From: Flagellimonas abyssi
GTDB taxonomy: Bacteria > Bacteroidota > Bacteroidia > Flavobacteriales > Flavobacteriaceae
Direction of reading: 5' to 3'
NCBI RefSeq assembly: GCF_019457905.1
Contig: NZ_JAHZSV010000014.1
Span: forward strand, 62,001-126,000
Length of the DNA stretch: 64,000 nt
Position numbers and translations under genes: made by a program. Each line of letters starts with the position of its first letter. Position 1 is the stretch's first letter. A model generated the notes under the pieces. The model was not told the DNA's origin and did not search any database. It was given only the letters and a program-made list of their open reading frames with translations. Positions 20,320-29,326 of the stretch are shown here, piece after piece.

Positions 20320-21354
20320 AACCACGCCCCTTTTAAGGGAAGATTCCCTTACCACTATTTCCGTTCCCAGTACTGTAATTTCGGAAAGGTCGGTATCATA
20401 GGTGTTGGCGGAATGATCTAATATTCTTTTGGCAGAAATCGCTCCCATTTTACTTGCAGGGTGAGATATGGTCGACAGCGAAGGTTGCACGATGGAAGCA
20501 ATGGGGTCATCGTTAAATCCGATTACCGCCAATTGTTCCGGCACATTAACCCCCATTTTCTTGGCACACATAATGGCACTCACCGCAGCGGTATCGTTGG
20601 CAGAAAAAATGCCGTCTGGTGGATTGCTCATTTTTAAAAGTTTTTTGGTCGCCTTGTTGCCTTCCTCAAAACTTAAGGTCTTAAAGTGGACTATCAAATT
20701 ATCCTCAATGGGCAGACCGTGTTCACGAAGCGCATCCAAATACCCCTTTTTACGTTCCCGATATACATTTCTATGCTGTGCCCCTGCAAAATGCGCAATT
20801 CGTTTACAACCCTGTTCTATCAAATGCTTGGTTGCGGAATAACCCGCCGTGTAGTTATCGATGACGACTTTGTAGGAATTGAAATTATCCGGCACCCTGT
20901 CCACAAAGACAATGGGTATGCCCTTGTCCACAAATTTTTGGAAATGGTCCATCTCCACGGTTTCCATGGAGAGTGAAACAATTAATCCGGTAATCCTGCT
21001 ATCGTAAAGTGTGTTGCAATTACTTATTTCATTCTCATACTTATCGTTGGATTGACTTATAAGTACATTATGCCCCGCTTTTCGGGCGGTTTCCTCTATT
21101 CCACTGATCAAAGATGCCATAAATGGACGATTGATCCTGGAAATAAGGACTCCTATGGTATTGCTTTTGTTATTTCTTAGTCCAGCAGCCAAGTTATTGG
21201 GACGATAGCCCATCTCTTCTGCCGCTTCCTTGATCAGCTTAATGGTTTTTTTGCTGATACTTTTATGATTGTTCAAGGCTCTCGAAATCGTCGAGGGAGA
21301 ATAGTTCAATTCTTTGGCAAGATCGTAGATGGTAACCTCCTTTTTGATCTTCAT
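20305..21354 (-). CDS. LacI-family transcriptional regulator, likely regulator of the xylan/hexuronate locus
   Basis: A 349-residue regulator. The helix-turn-helix is at about residues 8-28 (TIYDLAKELNYSPSTISRAL), the minor-groove hinge is NNLAAGLR (53-60), and a periplasmic-binding-protein-like effector domain follows. It sits between the TRAP and symporter genes and is the only LacI-family gene seen. Six copies of a CG-centred palindrome in this locus, including one 102 bases upstream of its own start, are its probable targets. The effector may be a uronate or a pathway intermediate. Whether it represses or activates is not shown, but sites overlapping -33 elements suggest repression. Confidence 0.93.
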   Translation of the reverse strand: MKIKKEVTIYDLAKELNYSPSTISRALNNHKSISKKTIKLIKEAAEEMGYRPNNLAAGLRNNKSNTIGVLISRINRPFMASLISGIEETARKAGHNVLISQSNDKYENEISNCNTLYDSRITGLIVSLSMETVEMDHFQKFVDKGIPIVFVDRVPDNFNSYKVVIDNYTAGYSATKHLIEQGCKRIAHFAGAQHRNVYRERKKGYLDALREHGLPIEDNLIVHFKTLSFEEGNKATKKLLKMSNPPDGIFSANDTAAVSAIMCAKKMGVNVPEQLAVIGFNDDPIASIVQPSLSTISHPASKMGAISAKRILDHSANTYDTDLSEITVLGTEIVVRESSLKRGVVLESE

Positions 21355-21455
21355 TGTTCAGATTTCGCTTAGGTTGTTCAAGTCGTGGAATTGTAACAGA
21401 CTTGAATTTTTATGTTGCTAAATTAACTTTTACTTTCCTTTTAGAATAATTATTT

Positions 21456-21467
21456 GAAATCGATTTT
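21456..21467. promoter_or_regulatory. LacI-type operator-like site O3b (9 of 12 matches)
   Basis: GAAATCGATTTT contains the symmetric core AAATCGATTT. It lies 102 bases upstream of the regulator's start codon, a position that would suit autoregulation. Confidence 0.35.
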
Positions 21468-21564
21468 CAGAATTTGCCAAAATAGGGCTGTTCCAATGAA
21501 GCAGAAATTCATTATCTCCCTAGAAATCTTTACTTCAACAAAGGAAATTTGAAAATTAATTTAC

Positions 21565-21576
21565 GCAATCGATTCC
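21565..21576. promoter_or_regulatory. LacI-type operator O3a (11 of 12 matches)
   Basis: GCAATCGATTCC differs from the perfect site at one base. It lies immediately before the -7 element TATATTTG of the symporter promoter, within the spacer where a bound repressor would exclude RNA polymerase. Confidence 0.6.
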
Positions 21577-21582
21577 GTTAAC

Positions 21583-21590
21583 TATATTTG
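21583..21590 (+). promoter_or_regulatory. -7 promoter element of the symporter gene
   Basis: TATATTTG is a full match to the Bacteroidota -7 form TAnnTTTG. No good TTTG is found 19-21 bases upstream, so the promoter may be weak or activator-dependent. Confidence 0.45.
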
Positions 21591-21656
21591 AAAAAAGATA
21601 TGAAAAAATATGTACTTTTTAATTCATGGGGCAATCCGGCGTTCACGTTAAGCAAT

Positions 21657-21751
21657 AAAATATACGTCGAACATACAAAACGGGATGGATTCAAGTAGGG
21701 ACGCCATGTGTAATATTGAAAAGATCTTAGCCTTAAAAATATACGTCAAAC
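21657..21751. repeat. Direct repeat pair in the symporter leader
   Basis: AAAATATACGTCGAAC at 21657-21672 and AAAATATACGTCAAAC at 21736-21751 agree at 15 of 16 positions, 79 bases apart. Both lie downstream of the predicted transcription start and upstream of the symporter ATG. The role is unknown. Confidence 0.55.
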
Positions 21752-21790
21752 CAATATATAAAACACTTCATTAACTAATCAAACTTAAAT

Positions 21791-23443
21791 ATGGAATCAG
21801 TTTTAGAAAGGCCGGATTGGATAGTTCTGGGCATTTATTTTTTGGCCTTGATCGGCGTGGCCGTTTGGGTGGTATCCCAGAAGAACAAAAATACCGAAGA
21901 CTATTTTTTGGCCGGTAGAAATGTAGGATGGTTTGTGATTGGAGCTTCCATTTTTGCTTCGAACATCGGCTCGGAACACGTTGTTGGCCTCGCAGGTACA
22001 GGGTTTGAAACAGGAACCCCAATGGCACATTACGAACTACATGCCTGGATTGTTCTTCTACTTGGCTGGTTGTTCCTACCTTTTTACATCCGAAGTGGTG
22101 CATTTACCATGCCTGAATTTTTAGAAAAAAGGTTCGATAGCCGTTCACGGTGGTTTTTGTCCATTTTCTCTTTGGTCGCCTATGTATTGACCAAGGTGTC
22201 GGTAACCATATATGCAGGAGGTATCGTTGTTTCCGAACTTTTGGGAATCCCATTTTGGTACGGAGCCATCGGTGTTGTGGTATTTACAGGAATCTATACC
22301 GTGGTCGGCGGTATGAAAGCCGTGATTTATACGGAAACCTTACAGACCGTAATCCTGATTTTGGGCTCTTTAGTGATTACTTACCTAGGACTTAAAGAAG
22401 TAGGTGGCTGGGGACAACTGCACGAAACGGTAACATCTGTAAGCCCAGATCATTTTAATATGTGGAGACCCATGAGCGACCCCGATTTTCCATGGACCGG
22501 ATTGTTGTTCGGCGGTACCATTGTGGGTATTTGGTATTGGTGTACGGACCAATATATTGTACAACGTACTTTGGCCGCCAACAATATTAAAATTGGTAGA
22601 CGAGGCGCCATTTTTGGAGCATATCTAAAATTGATGCCTATTTTGATTTTCTTGATCCCCGGTATCATTGCCTTTGCCTTAACGATTCAAAATCCTGAAG
22701 TTTTTAATGTGGACAGAGCGGACAGGGCCTTCCCCATGTTGGTAAAAACCCTTCTTCCTGTTGGATTAAAAGGTTTAGTTGCAGGTGGTCTTATGGCCGC
22801 ATTGATGAGCTCTTTGGCATCCGTGTTCAATTCATGTTCCACAATCTTCACGATTGACATCTACAAAAAACTACGCCCGGAAAAATCTGAACGGGAACTT
22901 TTGACCATTGGTAAGGTGGCCACAGGTATCATTGTGGTATTGGGCATTATATGGATTCCAATCATGGACAAAATTGGAGGCGGTGTAATGTACCAATACC
23001 TACAGAACGTACAATCCTATATTGCACCACCAGTGACCACCGTGTTCCTATTGGGCATTATATGGAAAAGGGTAAACTCCAAAGCGGCCATTACCACTTT
23101 GTTGGCGGGATTATTCCTATTGATTCTGAGATTGGGCTCCGAAATCTATTATCAGCCAGAGATTGCAGCCGGAACCGAGGTGTCCGGTTTTCTGTTTGCG
23201 TTTGCTACGGTAAACTTTGCCCACATGGCCATCTTTATGTTTCTTTTTTCCGTAGCATTATGTATTGCTATCACTTTAGCAACCGCTCCACCAAACTATG
23301 CAGCTATCAAAGGTCTGTCCTTTGGTACACTTTCGCCTGAAGACCGTTTAGACTCAAAAGATAGTTATAGTACCATCGATATTGTACTTTCGGTGCTCTT
23401 GGTGGTAATAGTAATAGGTATCCTTTCTTACTTTACTGGATAA
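21791..23443 (+). CDS. Sodium:solute symporter, SSS family (SglT-like sugar symporter)
   Basis: A 550-residue membrane protein with about 14 hydrophobic segments. It starts with a short periplasmic tail, then YFLAGRNVGWFVIGASIFASNIGSEHVVGLAGTG, which is typical of SGLT-like sugar symporters, followed by GGMKAVIYTETLQ and GLMAALMSSLASVFNS. These carriers import sugars or sugar acids with sodium. Within a xylan/uronate locus, xylose, xylo-oligomers or a uronate are likely cargoes (inference). It has its own operator-bearing promoter and a strong terminator downstream. Confidence 0.92.
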   Translation: MESVLERPDWIVLGIYFLALIGVAVWVVSQKNKNTEDYFLAGRNVGWFVIGASIFASNIGSEHVVGLAGTGFETGTPMAHYELHAWIVLLLGWLFLPFYIRSGAFTMPEFLEKRFDSRSRWFLSIFSLVAYVLTKVSVTIYAGGIVVSELLGIPFWYGAIGVVVFTGIYTVVGGMKAVIYTETLQTVILILGSLVITYLGLKEVGGWGQLHETVTSVSPDHFNMWRPMSDPDFPWTGLLFGGTIVGIWYWCTDQYIVQRTLAANNIKIGRRGAIFGAYLKLMPILIFLIPGIIAFALTIQNPEVFNVDRADRAFPMLVKTLLPVGLKGLVAGGLMAALMSSLASVFNSCSTIFTIDIYKKLRPEKSERELLTIGKVATGIIVVLGIIWIPIMDKIGGGVMYQYLQNVQSYIAPPVTTVFLLGIIWKRVNSKAAITTLLAGLFLLILRLGSEIYYQPEIAAGTEVSGFLFAFATVNFAHMAIFMFLFSVALCIAITLATAPPNYAAIKGLSFGTLSPEDRLDSKDSYSTIDIVLSVLLVVIVIGILSYFTG

Positions 23444-23464
23444 TAATAGAAAAATCCATATGTT

Positions 23465-23492
23465 GAAAAGCCCCGGGATTCCGGGGCTTTTC
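23465..23492 (+). terminator. Rho-independent terminator of the symporter gene
   Basis: A perfect 12-base stem, GAAAAGCCCCGG (23465-23476) with CCGGGGCTTTTC (23481-23492), and a GATT loop. The U-rich 3' arm follows on the plus strand, 22 bases after the symporter stop. Confidence 0.88.
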
Positions 23493-23532
23493 TTATTCAT
23501 GCTGTTCGGTTAATTTTTCTTCATCGATTTAC

Positions 23533-23544
23533 ACAATCGATTGT
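23533..23544. promoter_or_regulatory. LacI-type operator O4 between convergent genes
   Basis: ACAATCGATTGT is a perfect 12-base palindrome with 10 of 12 matches to the locus consensus, and its flanking A and T also match. It lies after the symporter terminator and 20 bases beyond the stop of KDG kinase. I find no promoter on either strand beside it, so its position is unusual. Confidence 0.5.
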
Positions 23545-23564
23545 ATAGATAGGTAAATAAAAAA

Positions 23565-24602
23565 TTATCTTGCCACTCTTCCCGATGCGTCTCCTTCCAT
23601 AAGCTTTTCCACCTCGGCAATTGTAGCCAGATTCGCATCACCATAAATGGTATGCTTTAAACAGGATGCCGCTACCGCGAATTCCAACGCTTTCTGATCA
23701 TCGTTGTAGGTGTTCAATCCATATATCAAACCTCCCATAAAACTATCACCACCTCCTACTCTATCCACAATATGTGTAATTTGATAGGTTGGTGATTTAT
23801 ACATTTTTTCACCATCATACATTACCCCTGCCCATGTGTTGTGCGATGCGCTAATGGAACCTCTTAAGGTTGTAATGACCTTTTTGGCTCGTGGGAATCT
23901 TTCCATCATTTGCTCACAGACAGATAAAAATGCTTCTGCCGTTACATCTTTACCATCTTTATGGACATCCAGTCCTTTGGGGTGAATACCAAAATGTTTA
24001 TGGGCATCTTCTTCGTTGCCGAGAATCACATCACAATAAGAAACCAAAGACGTCATGATGGTTTCTGGTTCCACGCCATACTTCCACAACTTGGCCCGGT
24101 AGTTCAAATCCGTTGAAATGGTGAGCCCCATTTCGCTGGCTACTTTAACTGCTTCTAAACATGCATCTGCGGCGCCTTGCGAAATGGCCGGAGTAATCCC
24201 CGTCCAATGGAACCAATGTGCATCTTTAAAAACTTCTTTCCAATCTATCATTCCCGGTTGAATTTCGGCCATAGCGGAATGCGCACGATCATAAACCACC
24301 TTGCTCCCTCTACTTACGGCACCCGTTTCCAGAAAATAGATTCCAAGTCTATCGCCACCATACACAATATGATTGGTACCTACGTTCCGCTTTCTCATTT
24401 CCATGAGCGCACATTCCCCAATATCATTTTTGGGCAAACGTGTCACAAACTCCACCGGAAGCCCATAATTGGCCAAGGATACCGCCACGTTGGACTCACC
24501 GCCCCCATAAATGGCATTAAACTCCGAGGCTTGGGAAAACCTCAGGTTTTCTTTGGGGGCCAAACGGAGCATAATCTCTCCAAATGTTACTATTTTTTTC
24601 AT
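23565..24602 (-). CDS. kdgK: 2-dehydro-3-deoxygluconokinase
   Basis: A 345-residue PfkB-family sugar kinase that phosphorylates 2-keto-3-deoxygluconate to KDPG. The N-terminus MKKIVTFGEIMLRLAP and YGGGESNVAVSLANYG are typical of KdgK. The C-terminal catalytic block is DRVGGGDSFMGGL, with the base Asp. The start at 24602 fits the family. An upstream ATG at 24623 would add seven residues. It links UxuA to the aldolase. It is transcribed alone, and no copy of the locus operator is seen upstream of it, only one beyond its 3' end. Confidence 0.94.
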   Translation of the reverse strand: MKKIVTFGEIMLRLAPKENLRFSQASEFNAIYGGGESNVAVSLANYGLPVEFVTRLPKNDIGECALMEMRKRNVGTNHIVYGGDRLGIYFLETGAVSRGSKVVYDRAHSAMAEIQPGMIDWKEVFKDAHWFHWTGITPAISQGAADACLEAVKVASEMGLTISTDLNYRAKLWKYGVEPETIMTSLVSYCDVILGNEEDAHKHFGIHPKGLDVHKDGKDVTAEAFLSVCEQMMERFPRAKKVITTLRGSISASHNTWAGVMYDGEKMYKSPTYQITHIVDRVGGGDSFMGGLIYGLNTYNDDQKALEFAVAASCLKHTIYGDANLATIAEVEKLMEGDASGRVAR

Positions 24603-24690
24603 TTTGTCTGTTTTGTTAAACATAGTTTACTACACTTAGCAAACTAACATATTCTTGGTAAATACCTATGTCAATCCATGATGATTTTTT

Positions 24691-24709
24691 AACAAACGAA
24701 AGGTTTGTT
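24691..24709. repeat. Short inverted repeat between kdgK and deoC
   Basis: AACAAAC (24691-24697) and GTTTGTT (24703-24709) flank five bases in the divergent region. It could be a regulator site for either gene. I cannot assign it to a known family. Confidence 0.3.
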
Positions 24710-24819
24710 TTGATATTCAAAAGCGGGAAAACCTATAGACGTATCAACAAAAAAACTTCAACCAACAGTCCAAGGAATAAATGACAGATGTTGGTTATCT
24801 TTAACTTTTAATCATTTAT

Positions 24820-25458
24820 ATGTCTTTAGAAAAATATATCGACCACACCAGTTTAAAGCCCACAGCCACCACTGCGGATATTGAAGCATTGTGCAAAGAG
24901 GCCATTGAGTATAATTTTTATGCCGTTTGCGTTAACGGCTGTTATGTGTCTTCGGCTAAAAATGTGCTGAGGGGAACACATATAAAAATTGCTGCCGTAG
25001 TCGGTTTTCCATTGGGAGCTATGTCTTCCAAGGCAAAAGTACTGGAAGCGGTCGACTGTATTGAAAATGGTGCGGATGAAATAGATATGGTAATTAATAT
25101 TGGATTGTTGAAGTCGAAAGATTATGATGCCGTTAGAGCTGAAATCGAAGCGATAAAAAAAGCCATAGGCGACCATGTATTAAAAGTAATTATCGAAACA
25201 TGCTCCCTTACGAATGAGGAAAAAGAAACAGCCTGTACTTTAGCTGTTGAAGCAAAGGCGGATTTTGTAAAAACCTCTACAGGATTTGGAACTGGAGGCG
25301 CCACTTTGGAAGATGTCGCACTCATGAAAAGGGTGGTTGGAGACAGTGCAAAGATTAAAGCCTCCGGGGGAATTAAAACCCATGAACAGGCCTTAAAATT
25401 CATAGAGCTTGGTGTATCAAGAATCGGAACCTCATCAGGTCCATCATTAATCCAATAA
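24820..25458 (+). CDS. deoC: Deoxyribose-phosphate aldolase
   Basis: A 212-residue class I aldolase that splits 2-deoxyribose-5-phosphate into glyceraldehyde-3-phosphate and acetaldehyde. The Schiff-base lysine is Lys151 in DFVKTSTGFGTGG. Lys180 in KIKASGGIK is the second conserved lysine. The length is normal. It is followed after nine bases by deoD, so the two genes form a nucleoside-salvage operon unrelated to the xylan locus. Confidence 0.96.
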   Translation: MSLEKYIDHTSLKPTATTADIEALCKEAIEYNFYAVCVNGCYVSSAKNVLRGTHIKIAAVVGFPLGAMSSKAKVLEAVDCIENGADEIDMVINIGLLKSKDYDAVRAEIEAIKKAIGDHVLKVIIETCSLTNEEKETACTLAVEAKADFVKTSTGFGTGGATLEDVALMKRVVGDSAKIKASGGIKTHEQALKFIELGVSRIGTSSGPSLIQ

Positions 25459-25467
25459 AAACATATA

Positions 25468-26172
25468 ATGAGCACCCATATTGAAGCCCAACAAGGAGAG
25501 ATTGCCGACGTCGTCCTGATGCCCGGAGACCCCCTGCGTGCCAAATGGATTGCAGAAACCTTTCTTGATGATTCCTTTTGCTATAATAAGGTACGGGGAA
25601 TGCTAGGCTATACCGGGACCTACAAAGGCCAAAGAATCTCTGTTCAAGGTAGCGGTATGGGCATACCCTCTGCTATGATTTATTTTCATGAGCTCATTCA
25701 GGATTATGGGGCCAAAAACATTATCCGTGTAGGCTCTGCCGGTTCATACCAAGAAAATGTAAAAATAAACGACGTGGTATTGGCGATGGCCGCCTCCACC
25801 ACGTCGGGAATCAATAGCTCAAGATTTATCCATTCCAACTATTCCCCTACCGCTAACTTCGAGCTTTTTATTAAAGCTGTGGACTACGCACAGGAACATA
25901 AGATTCCCATAAAAGCAGGCAATGTCCTTTCTTCTGATGAATTTTATGTGGATGATCCAGAGGAATATAAACTTTGGGCCCAATACGGTGTTCTGTGTGT
26001 GGAAATGGAAACAGCAGGTCTTTACACTATAGCGGCAAAGTATAACATAAGGGCATTGAGCATACTTACCATTTCAGATTCTTTGGTCACACGGGAAAAG
26101 TTGTCGGCACAAGCGCGCGAAAGATCCTTTACCAATATGATTGAAATCGCTTTGGCCACGGCTTTGCATTAA
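25468..26172 (+). CDS. deoD: Purine-nucleoside phosphorylase, DeoD type
   Basis: A 234-residue enzyme of the hexameric bacterial PNP family. It releases the purine base from (deoxy)nucleosides and yields (deoxy)ribose-1-phosphate. Visible blocks are VVLMPGDPLRAKWIAE near residue 15, RVGSAGSYQ, CVEMETAGLY and TISDSLVTRE with the catalytic Asp. It is in an operon with deoC. The stop is two bases from the end of the convergent MscS-type gene. Confidence 0.95.
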   Translation: MSTHIEAQQGEIADVVLMPGDPLRAKWIAETFLDDSFCYNKVRGMLGYTGTYKGQRISVQGSGMGIPSAMIYFHELIQDYGAKNIIRVGSAGSYQENVKINDVVLAMAASTTSGINSSRFIHSNYSPTANFELFIKAVDYAQEHKIPIKAGNVLSSDEFYVDDPEEYKLWAQYGVLCVEMETAGLYTIAAKYNIRALSILTISDSLVTREKLSAQARERSFTNMIEIALATALH

Positions 26173-26174
26173 GA

Positions 26175-27446
26175 TCATGCTTTAGGGTCTTCGTCTTCAA
26201 CAGGAACAAAATCCTTTGAAACGGGAAGCTCAAAAATCTCCAAAGAAAAATATGGTAGAGCAGCGAGCAGATGATCAAATATATCGGCCAACACATATTC
26301 ATAATTTTCCCATCTTTTATCTGAACTGAACGCATAAATCTCCAAAGGAATGCCCTGTGGTGTAGGTTGTAACTGCCTTACCATCAAGGTCATGCTCTTA
26401 TTGATGGCAGAGTGACCTTCCAAATAAGTCGTCACGTACTTCCGAAAAACACCGAAATTGGTGAGATTTCTTCCGTTTACCAATAATTCTTTATTGATTT
26501 TGTTATCTTGGTTGTAGGCTTTGATCTGTTCGTTTCTGGCACCAATATAAGCTTCCACCAATTGTATTTTCTTAAGCTTCTCCACTTCTTCTTCGGTTAA
26601 GAAACGAATGCTTTTTTGCCTTATGATCAATGACCTTTTGATTCGCCTTCCTCCCGAAACCTGCATGCTCCTCCAGTTCTTGAAGGAATCGGAAATCAAT
26701 GCATAAGTGGGAATGGTAGTAATGGTCATGTCAAAATTCCTGACTTTGACCGTTGCCAAGCTGATCTCTACCACATCACCATCGGCACCATATTTCTCAA
26801 AAGTGATCCAGTCCCCAATCCGGACCATATCGTTTATGGTTACCTGTATACTGGCCACCAAACCTAAAATCGAGTCTTTGAAAATAAGCAGTATCACTGC
26901 TGAAGCTGCGCCCAATGCCGTAAAGAACTTCCAGACGGTAGTACCCGTAACAATAGCGAAAATGGTAAGTATCCCCACTATCCATGCAAAAATCATGAAT
27001 ACTTGGACATAACTGTTTATTGGCTTGTCCCTAAATTTGGCGCGGGTTTTTAAATAGCCGTTTACACTTTGGAAAAACTTACGGAAGATGATCAAGACCA
27101 AAAGAACAAAGAGAATTTTAATGGTCTTCAGTGCTATGGCCTCTGCGTAATCGAAATCTTCGAAGGCTACGGGAACAAATTCCATAAGAATGGTCAAAGG
27201 AACTACATGTGCCACATATCGGGGAACCCTATGGGCCACCAAAAAGTTGTCAAAATTGTTCTTTGATTTTCTGGCCAAGCTTACCGATAATCCCCTGAGA
27301 ATTTTCCAAATCAGTACATCGAGCAAGAGCACCAGTATTAGGCCCACCAACATCAGCACAATCAAATTGATGTAAGTGGCAATGCCTTCTGCCATTCCCA
27401 ACTCAATCAGATAGTTATAAAGCAAACGACCTAAATCCTTGTCCAT
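26175..27446 (-). CDS. MscS-family mechanosensitive ion channel (YbdG-like)
   Basis: A 423-residue membrane protein with five hydrophobic segments in the first 210 residues, then the MscS pore helix and beta domain. The conserved block FFTALGAASAVILLIFKDSILGLVASIQVTINDMVRIGD-type region is seen as ALGAASAVILLIFKDS followed by MVRIGDWI. An insert of about 80 residues in the C-terminal part is like YbdG-type channels. It should open under membrane tension to release solutes. It is a single gene, convergent with deoD. Confidence 0.9.
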   Translation of the reverse strand: MDKDLGRLLYNYLIELGMAEGIATYINLIVLMLVGLILVLLLDVLIWKILRGLSVSLARKSKNNFDNFLVAHRVPRYVAHVVPLTILMEFVPVAFEDFDYAEAIALKTIKILFVLLVLIIFRKFFQSVNGYLKTRAKFRDKPINSYVQVFMIFAWIVGILTIFAIVTGTTVWKFFTALGAASAVILLIFKDSILGLVASIQVTINDMVRIGDWITFEKYGADGDVVEISLATVKVRNFDMTITTIPTYALISDSFKNWRSMQVSGGRRIKRSLIIRQKSIRFLTEEEVEKLKKIQLVEAYIGARNEQIKAYNQDNKINKELLVNGRNLTNFGVFRKYVTTYLEGHSAINKSMTLMVRQLQPTPQGIPLEIYAFSSDKRWENYEYVLADIFDHLLAALPYFSLEIFELPVSKDFVPVEDEDPKA

Positions 27447-27556
27447 AGTTTTTCTTTGAAAGAAATATGGTACAAAATTAAGGAATCTAATCCTGCTCCC
27501 AATAGTTACGATTCATGATTTTATTTCAGAGCACAGGGTGTTGACTTGATTTTATG

Positions 27557-29326
27557 CTACTTCAAAGAATCCAAGATTTTTTTAAAGATCTCCGTATTTT
27601 CATAAACTCCGTTAAAATTAATGGCTCCAGGTCCATAGGCAAATACAGGCACCATGATTCCCGTATGGTCTATTGTTAAGAAATCGCCCTGGACCGTACC
27701 CGTTTCTAGATTTCCACCCACTATTCCAAAACCGGATGTCTCGTGATCTGCAGTAATAATCACAAGGGTATTCTTATTGGAGTCCGCAAATTTTATAGCT
27801 TCTGCAATGGCGCGATCAAAGTCCAACATTTCAAGAATAATATCGCTCGTACTGTTGGAGTGACCACCGTTATCAATCTGCGCACCTTCTACCATTAAAA
27901 AGAATGGGGCTTTTTGTGAATCCAAAACCTGAAGCGTTTTGGCAACACTTTTGGGAAGTGCGTTTCCTCTACCGTTTGACATGGATGGTGCCTTATTGTC
28001 CCCTAGATAGATTGCTGTTGGTTCGTCCAATCCACTGAAAGAAGAAAGGTCTGTGGTGGAAAATTTTTCTTCAATACTTTTCTTTTCTCCTTCACCACCG
28101 GCAACAAAAAGATTTAACTGACTGCGTTTTAAATCCTCTACCAGACCCGGGGTGTCATCCCGTTCTACCCTGTGGGCATAGAAAGATGACGGCGTGGCAC
28201 CATAAATAGCATCTGTTGAAACTATGGCGGTGTTAAAATCTTTCTTGCTCAGCTCATCAGTTAAATTGGGTAAACTTTCACCATTTGGTCCCACACCAAT
28301 TGCACGGTTATTGGTCTTTTTCCCTGTGGCCATAGCGGTAGCCCCGGCCGCCGAATCGGTAACCAAGTCGTCATAAGAAGCCGTTTTAGACAACCCGATG
28401 TTTTTTAATGAAGTTATGGTAAGATGCCCCCTATTGGCAATCATGGCTGATGAAATCTGGGCAAGACCGTTTCCATCTCCTATCATTAAAATGATATTGG
28501 CAGGTTTGGAATCGGCATCATATTCATATTTGGGTGTATAAACCTCAACTGGCGATTCCAAGGTAAATGTGTTTTTGTCCACATCGTCCAAATATTGTTT
28601 TGCCAGTGCCGGTTTGTCCGTATTGATGAAATCTACTCCCAATTTGGCCAAACGTGCCCAGGCAGTCTTTGTATCCGGTGTGGCCCAGAACCTGAATGGT
28701 TTTCCGGATGCCTTGGCCATGGAAATCGCATCTTTTACTTTGTCCAAATCCGGGCCGGTCATTCTTCCATAACCGTTCCATACCGAATAGTTTTTATAGC
28801 TCGTACTCACTAATGCCACCTTACTCAAATCAATAGTAGCAAGCTCATCCAAATTTTGATGGTCGAACCAAATAAAATCAGGATAGTTTTTGTACTCTTC
28901 TGGTTTTGGTCGATTTCCTGAAATCACAAACTTTACGTTGTCGCCATCAATAAGTGCCGGGTACTCCTTCAATATTTCCTCCAACTTTTTCAAGGTGGCG
29001 TATGTTTCTGACTTAATATCGATAAGTAATTGAAGTTCCCTAAGTTTTCCGGATGTTTCCAGATCACTGAGTTGATCCAAGTATAGTTTGTCCAAAGTAT
29101 ATCCTTCCACAATTTCCTCTTCCGCATGGGTAACATAAAGCTCATTGTTCCTCAAAAAAATATCAGCTTCGATAGATGATGCTCCGCTACTGTATGCAAA
29201 CCAGAATGGCAATTCTTGTGCGTAGTCGTTATGCGAGTGGATTTTGTAACTGTTCTGGGCAAAAACTTTTCCGGAAATGAACAGCATTAATCCGGCAATA
29301 ACCAACAAACAGGCTCTTTTTCTCAT
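27557..29326 (-). CDS. Alkaline phosphatase fused to an N-terminal PLC/GDPD-like phosphodiesterase domain
   Basis: A 589-residue secreted protein with a signal peptide at about residues 1-23. Residues 28-245 look like a PLC-like TIM barrel: IHSHNDY (29-35), IEADIFL (52-58) and YVTHAEE (64-70) correspond to the His, Glu-x-Asp and second His blocks of glycerophosphodiesterases. Residues 275-589 are an alkaline phosphatase domain with MIGDGNG (281-287), nucleophile Ser325 in TDSAAGATA, and the metal-binding ADHET and DHTG. The fusion could cut a phosphodiester and then remove the phosphate (inference). It overlaps the preceding phosphatase gene by four bases, in the SusC/SusD operon. Confidence 0.87.
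   Translation of the reverse strand: MRKRACLLVIAGLMLFISGKVFAQNSYKIHSHNDYAQELPFWFAYSSGASSIEADIFLRNNELYVTHAEEEIVEGYTLDKLYLDQLSDLETSGKLRELQLLIDIKSETYATLKKLEEILKEYPALIDGDNVKFVISGNRPKPEEYKNYPDFIWFDHQNLDELATIDLSKVALVSTSYKNYSVWNGYGRMTGPDLDKVKDAISMAKASGKPFRFWATPDTKTAWARLAKLGVDFINTDKPALAKQYLDDVDKNTFTLESPVEVYTPKYEYDADSKPANIILMIGDGNGLAQISSAMIANRGHLTITSLKNIGLSKTASYDDLVTDSAAGATAMATGKKTNNRAIGVGPNGESLPNLTDELSKKDFNTAIVSTDAIYGATPSSFYAHRVERDDTPGLVEDLKRSQLNLFVAGGEGEKKSIEEKFSTTDLSSFSGLDEPTAIYLGDNKAPSMSNGRGNALPKSVAKTLQVLDSQKAPFFLMVEGAQIDNGGHSNSTSDIILEMLDFDRAIAEAIKFADSNKNTLVIITADHETSGFGIVGGNLETGTVQGDFLTIDHTGIMVPVFAYGPGAINFNGVYENTEIFKKILDSLK

Larger units (their letters stand above)
21355..21790. other. 436-base divergent regulatory region between the LacI-family and symporter genes
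   Basis: No convincing gene. The region holds two operator-like palindromes (21456-21467 and 21565-21576), a perfect -7 element TATATTTG (21583-21590), and two copies of AAAATATACGTCRAAC 79 bases apart. The symporter transcript would have a leader of about 190 bases. A 32-codon frame at 21600-21698 lies in that leader but has no other support. Confidence 0.6.

Noticed and set aside
21600-21698. A 32-codon frame in the symporter leader as a leader peptide
   Set aside because: It has no ribosome site, no run of regulatory codons and no attenuator hairpin. The direct repeats are a more solid feature of this leader.
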